Of a stretch of 64,000 bases of DNA, positions 59,248 to 64,000 are shown piece by piece (position 1 is the stretch's first letter; the number at the start of each line of letters is the position of its first letter). Source of the stretch: Ottelia alismoides (Eukaryota; Streptophyta; Magnoliopsida; Alismatales; Hydrocharitaceae). The stretch spans positions 1,014,501-1,078,500 of the forward strand of contig JAZKJV010007248.1 in assembly GCA_037367405.1 (NCBI GenBank), in the 5' to 3' direction. A program made the position numbers and the translations under genes. Under the pieces are notes generated by a model that was not told the origin of the DNA, did no database searches, and was given only the letters and a program-made list of their open reading frames with translations.

Positions 59248-62043
59248 GGGTTTTTACCAGTTATGCCCCTCTGAGATATTGCAATTTCAGTTATGCCCCT
59301 CTTCTTTTTGGGAATATCAGTTGTGCCCTCGACTTCTTGTCATTCTACCACTTGTACCATCCAGGTTAGTTGTCGTCCATTCCAATGCAAACATACGTTT
59401 ACTTTGGGATATAATGTGAACTAAATTAAAAATAAAGGGTGAAAATGTCATTTTTCATCCTCTTCTTCCTTCCCCATCCTCTTCTTCCCCTTCTCTTCCT
59501 CCTCCCCAGCCTCCTGCTCCTCCACCGTCTCCTCCCTCGCCCCGAGCTCCTCCCCCCACCTTCGTGCTGCCTCCTCTGCCCCGAGCATATCCTCTTCACC
59601 CACTGCCGCCCCTGCACCTGCCCCTGCCCTCGTGCCTCCCCTGCCCCCGTCTCCCCCCTGCCACCCCGCCTTCCCCTGCCCCTGCCTTCAGGTCCTCCCT
59701 CCGCCCTGAGCTCCTCCCCTCCGTCTCAAGCTCCTCCCTGCCCTCTCTCCTCCCATGCAATCGCCTTTCTTCCCCCACCCCCAGGTCCTCCCTATACCTT
59801 GAGCACCTCCCCTCACCCCCCTACCCCGAGCTTCTTCGCCCCTGCCGCACACATGTCCTCCTCCCATGTACCTTTGCCCCTCCTCCCTAGCCCGCCGCCC
59901 CTCCAACCCTGAGCTCCGCCCCCTCCTCCCTTGCAATTCGACCCCCGTACCTCCTTCCGTCCCTTCCTCCCTCCCGCCAACCACCTCCAGCCACTGCTCA
60001 TCCTCCTTCCCCCTCCCTCCCCACCGCCTCCTTCCCAGCTTGTCCCCTCCAACCCCTCCACCGACCACTACTTCCTCTCAATCCCACCCTCATGCCCAAT
60101 CTGTCGAGCTTCTTCCCTTTGTTGCAGTTGTCAATAACTTGGAAAGGAAGGGGATGAAGTAGGAGGTGGTCAGTCTCATTGTCGAGAACCCACAGCCTCG
60201 TCGTCGGCATGTTGTTGTTGATGGTGAACAACGGAGGAGAAGGGGATGAAGGAGGAGGTGGTTAGAGGAGGAAGGCTTAGAGGGTGAGGAAAAGGGAGGA
60301 ATGGGTTGAAATATGGACAATTCAGCATTTGTTTATTTAAGACAAAATTTTAGTTAATTGATTCCTGAAAGTTCATCGAAAAATGCAATAAAATTCACCA
60401 TTTATCCGCAATAGTGATATATCCGTGAAAGTGCAAAATATTTAGGGTTTTTATCAGTTGTGTCCCTCTGAGATCTTGCAATTTCAGTTATGCCCCTCCC
60501 TTTTTGGGAATACCAGTTGTGCCATCGACTTCTTGTCATTCTATCAGTTGTGCCCCTACGTTAGTTTAACCATCAATAAGTTGGCTTAACCATGGTTTTT
60601 TCAAATTGTGGTGCATTTAAGAGGGGTATAATTGTCCAGACTCTTTCTTGATCTTCTTCCTCCTCCATTTGTTCTTTCTTCCTTTCTCTTCATATTTCCT
60701 CTCTCTTAGTTACACCTTCATGCATCCATCAAATCTCTAAAACTTTTGTATTTTCACGGATATATCACTTATTACGGATCAAACGGTGAATTTTATTGAT
60801 TTTTTAGTGAATTTTCATGAATCAATTAGTCAAAAATGTATCTTAGTATAACAAATACTGAAAGTCCTCTAGTTTCATCCCCCTTGCTCCTTCTCCTCCA
60901 TCGCACTCCTCTCATCCCCTTTCTCTCCAGGTACGGGGGGTGACCTGGGGGCGACAGGAGCAGGGGAGGGGAAGGTGCAAGGGCACGAGGGCATGGGGGC
61001 GACTTGGGAACGAGGGGAGCAGGCAGGGGGCGACGGAAGCAGGGGGAGGGGGAGACGCATGAGGCGCGTAGGGAGCAGGGGATGCAGTGGCCGAGGGTGG
61101 GGACAAGGGGGCGAGTGGAGGAGGCATGGCAGGAGGTGGCAGAAGCAGGGGGAGGGGGAGGCGCAGGGGGTGGCGGGAAGCAGGGGGAGGCACGGCGGCG
61201 GAGCAGGGGGAGGGGGAGGAGCAAGGGCACGACGGGAGCAGGGGAGGGGGAGGCGCAGGGGCGCGACGGGAGCAGGGGGAGGGGGAGGCGCAGTGGGTAG
61301 CAGAAGCAAGGGGAGGGGGAGGCGCAGGGCTCGATGCAGGGGTTCTGACCTGGGGCGGGGGTGGAGACTGGGACAGGCGGAGGCGCTCGGGCAGAGGGGA
61401 GGCGGTGCGAGGGCGGGGAATAGAGCTCGGGGCGGAGGCGCACTTGGGGGTGAGGGAGGAGACGTATAGGAGCAAGAAGCTGGGGAGGAGGAAGGGAAGG
61501 GGAAGAAGAGGAAAAGAATGGGAAAGGAGGAAGAAAGAATGATAAAATGACATTTTCAATCTTTATTTTAAACTTAATTCCCATTATGTCCCAAAGTTAA
61601 CGTCCATTTACATTGGGAATGAACAACAACTAACCGGAGGGGCATAAGTGATAGAACGATAAGAAGTTCGGGGACACAACTAATATTCCCAAAAAGGAGG
61701 GGCATAACTGAAATTGCAAGATCTCGAAGGGACACAACTGATAAAAACCCAAAAATTTAATGATTTATGGATGCATGAATGTGTAATTAAGAGGAGAAAT
61801 TATGAAGACAAAGGAAGAAGAACAAATAGACGAGGAAGATGAAGAAGAAGTCTTGACAATTATACCCCTCTGAATTGCACCATCGTTTGAAAAAATCATG
61901 GTTAAGTCAACTTATTGATGGTTAAACTAACGGAGGCACAAGTGATAGAACGGCAAGAAGTCGGGGGCACAACTGATATTCCAAAAAGTGAGGGGCAATA
62001 AGTGATATTGGATATCTCGGAGGGGCACAAATGATAAAAATCC
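59248..62043. mobile_element. MULE-like element, outer copy, perfect 9-bp TSD
   Basis: Left end GGGTTTTTACCAGTTATGCC and right end (reverse complement) GGATTTTTATCATTTGTGCC, with arms alignable for about 130 bp. TAAACATTA flanks both ends (59239-59247, 62044-62052). It is about 1.48 kb without the inner element. The interior 59440-60140 is C-rich with frames of Pro/Ser/Leu repeats. No transposase domain. Confidence 0.85.
60447..61750. mobile_element. MULE-like element, inner copy in inverse orientation
   Basis: Ends GGGTTTTTATCAGTTGTGTC on both arms (right as reverse complement). Flanks AAATATTTA (60438-60446) and AAAAATTTA (61751-61759) match at 8 of 9 bases. Sub-terminal sequence of its left arm matches the right arm of the outer element, and that of its right arm matches the outer left arm. 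It is therefore a relative of the outer element inserted the other way round. Interior 60900-61500 is G-rich; the proline-rich frames on the minus strand mirror those at 59440-60140. Confidence 0.82.
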
Positions 62044-62063
62044 TAAACATTATGTTATATTTT

Positions 62064-62330
62064 GAGTTTTTATCAGTTGTGACCCTCTGAGATATTGCAA
62101 TATCAGTTATGCCCCTCTTTTTGGAATATCAGTTGTGCCCCGGACTTCTTTGTCGTTCTATCACATATGCCCCTCCATTACTTTAACCGTCAACGAGTTG
62201 AACCTAATCATAGTTTTCTTTCAAACCATGGTGAGGTTAAGAGGGATATAACTGTTCAAAAACTCCCCGACCCATCCTCCTCCTCTGGCCCCTCCTCCTC
62301 CGCCCCACACCCTACAACCTCCTCCTTCAT
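62064..62330 (+). repeat. Left arm of a further MULE-like element
   Basis: Begins GAGTTTTTATCAGTTGTGAC, continues like the arms at 60447 (TAACCGTCAACGAGTTGAA, then AGAGGGATATAACTGTTC) and passes into C-rich sequence. No right arm found before the window end. Confidence 0.6.
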
Positions 62331-63584
62331 CATCCTTATCGTTGCACCAATCTTCATCTATTGCAACTGAGGAGGAGGAGGAAGAGGGATGTGTGGAGGA
62401 GCAGCGGATGGAGGAGGAGCATGGGGGCAAAGGAGGCTGGGGAGCAGGAGCAAGAGAAGGAGGCTGGGGGAGGGGGGAGGAGGAGAAGGAGAGGCGGCTG
62501 AAGAAGGGGAAGGAGGAGGAGAAGGGGATGGAGGAGGTTGCACGGTAGCTATTAAGCATGTAACGTGCGCTGCACTCGGCTGCCCCCCTCTCCCGCCCCT
62601 CCATCACCCCCCATGTCCTCCTCGACCTCTTCGTCGTTGTACCACCACTCAACTCCTCCACAAGTATCACCCCGTCCAGCATCCTCCTCCCGCTCTCCTC
62701 CATCTCCTCTTGATCTCCCCCCACTTTTCAGATTTTCCTTCTCCTCCTACTACTACTCGTACGACGGGGAGAGACGTAGAGGATAAGCATAGCAAAACCC
62801 AAGTTACCAATTTTCCTTTGCTGGATCTTTTTCTTGCAATTTCAGTTATGCCCCTTCCTTTTTATTTAGCAACTTTTAACTCCATTGAACGGTATATACC
62901 CATTGGGACAAGAAGGGCATATTCGAATGGGGGTTCCTTTTGGAAAACGGCGTCAGCTTTGAGCTCTTCCTTTCTTTCACTATCTCTAGTATTCTGCGTT
63001 GTGTCATGTCATCTTCTCATTTTCCGATCTCACGAACTCCTTCGAATATGTATGCTAGAAATGGCACCTTCCTCGACCCCCTTACCACATGTCACATTAA
63101 AATGCAAATCAATCGATCGGAATGTCATCAGAGCATATGTTGCATTACAAGCCTACCACCTCCGTGACAGATTCACGCATCCAGAGGTCGAGTTTCTTCG
63201 GGGAGATCGGGGCGGGTCCATCATCCTTGGGGCCTGAAGTAGGGGTGGTTGCGTCCCAGAGTCTAAGGTAGAGGGTATCGACAATGACGGGAGGCATGCG
63301 TGAGGCCCTCACGCAGATTGTCGAGGGTGGGATCGATTTGGAAGGGGAGATCAGAAGGGATATGTAGGCGAGAGGCTATAGAGAGGAAAGAGGAGAATGC
63401 CATGTGGGTTGCCCCCTCCTCTTCCTTTCCCCATTATCCTTCTTCTTTGGTGAGTGGAGAAGAAGACGACGACGATGGGGGAGCCATTGAAGAACCATGG
63501 CCATTGGGTTGTTACAAGGATGGGCTAACATGGCGGCGAGCGATTGGGCAGGAAGACGGGCACGAAGCACCACGGATAGGGTGG
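62331..63584. other. GA/CT-rich and unassigned sequence
   Basis: 62365-62540 is GGAGGA-rich and gives Gly/Glu frames. 62840-62860 contains a TTGCAATTTCAGTTATGCCC relic of the same arm family. Frames crossing this area have no recognised domain. Confidence 0.4.
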
Positions 63585-64000
63585 AGCATTGGGCTCGACC
63601 CGGCCCAACCCGGGAAAGCCCGGTCCGAGCCCATCAATTTTCCGTGGGCCTTGGGCCGGGTCGAGGCCCGCTTTTTTCAGCAAACTGAGGACTCGGGCCC
63701 GACCCAAGGCCCGCGTGTTCGGGCTCGGGTTCGGGTCGGGCTCGGGCTAGGGCCGGGCTCAACCCGCACTTATTTTGATTCCATGAAGTTGCACTTTGAT
63801 TCCAATTTATTGTTATGGATATAATTCGTCCATAACACATGAATAATTGGATGTATTGTTATAATATAATATTACTATTGATGTATGAAGGAAATATTGG
63901 ATGTATTATTGACTATAAATCCGTATCCCATTATTTAGTTCTAATATGATATTTTGAAACATGAGGGCCCGGCCCGGCCCACTTGTACTTCGGGTTCGGC
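63585..64000. repeat. GC-rich CCCGG/GGGCTCGG inverted repeats, probable DNA-element end
   Basis: Repeated GGCCCGGCCC, CGGGCTCGG and GGGCCTTGGGCCGGG units in both orientations at 63590-63770 and again at 63965-64000, separated by AT-rich sequence. This resembles GC-rich ends of plant hAT-like elements. Its outer end is beyond the window. Confidence 0.45.

Noticed and set aside
60826..61584. 252-codon proline-rich minus-strand frame
   Set aside because: Frames are open on both strands in all phases because of G/C-rich repeats inside a MULE interior; no domain is visible.
62389..63237. 282-codon plus-strand frame
   Set aside because: It starts in GGAGGA-rich simple sequence, crosses a relic of a MULE arm and shows no domain.

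Overview
The window is nuclear DNA of a flowering plant. It consists almost entirely of transposable elements nested in one another, with one recognisable host gene. Two Athila-type Ty3/gypsy elements have primer-binding sites that pair with plant tRNA-Asp. There are also copia elements, Mutator-like (MULE), hAT-like and CACTA elements. The very GC-rich single-exon PRA1 gene suggests a monocot, but this is only a hint. I saw no bacterial, organellar or CRISPR sequence.

Layout. 1-15785: Athila element E1 on the minus strand, with its left LTR cut by the window edge. Its gag ORF is intact, but pol carries about 13 frameshifts and stops although the LTRs differ by under 1%. 15786-17250: a decayed copia gag/leader/LTR fragment into which E1 inserted. 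18110-37633: a small Pack-MULE-like element with inverted repeats of about 190 bp, split by a complete 18.4-kb Athila element, E2 (18655-37044). E2 has LTRs of equal length that look identical, a GGCTC target-site duplication (TSD), and one gag-pol frame interrupted by a single UAG in gag. 38284-38803: two small inverted-repeat elements. 40142-45042: a four-level nest, namely a hAT-like element (TSD ATGCATAT), a second hAT-like element, a foldback MITE and a non-autonomous CACTA element (TSD AGT). 45193-47420: a short MULE-type MITE and a duplicated hAT-like MITE cluster. 47560-50346: sequence without recognised genes. 50347-51019: a PRA1-family gene or pseudogene with three single-base frameshifts. 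51509-53069: a MULE-like element with a perfect 9-bp TSD. 53785-58787: a decayed copia element with a 148-bp LTR. 59248-62043: a MULE with a perfect 9-bp TSD, into which a member of the same family inserted in inverse orientation (60447-61750). 62064-64000: a further element arm and GC-rich palindromic repeats.

How the parts work together. Gag, protease, reverse transcriptase, RNase H and integrase of the LTR elements, with their tRNA-Asp primer site and polypurine tract (PPT), make up copy-and-paste machinery. Only E2 looks nearly competent. E1 looks like a pol-dead element that was probably mobilised in trans. The DNA elements carry no complete transposase and must depend on enzymes encoded elsewhere. 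The most unusual signal is an array of PPT-plus-hairpin modules just downstream of pol in both Athila elements. The stems change sequence between copies while keeping their pairing.
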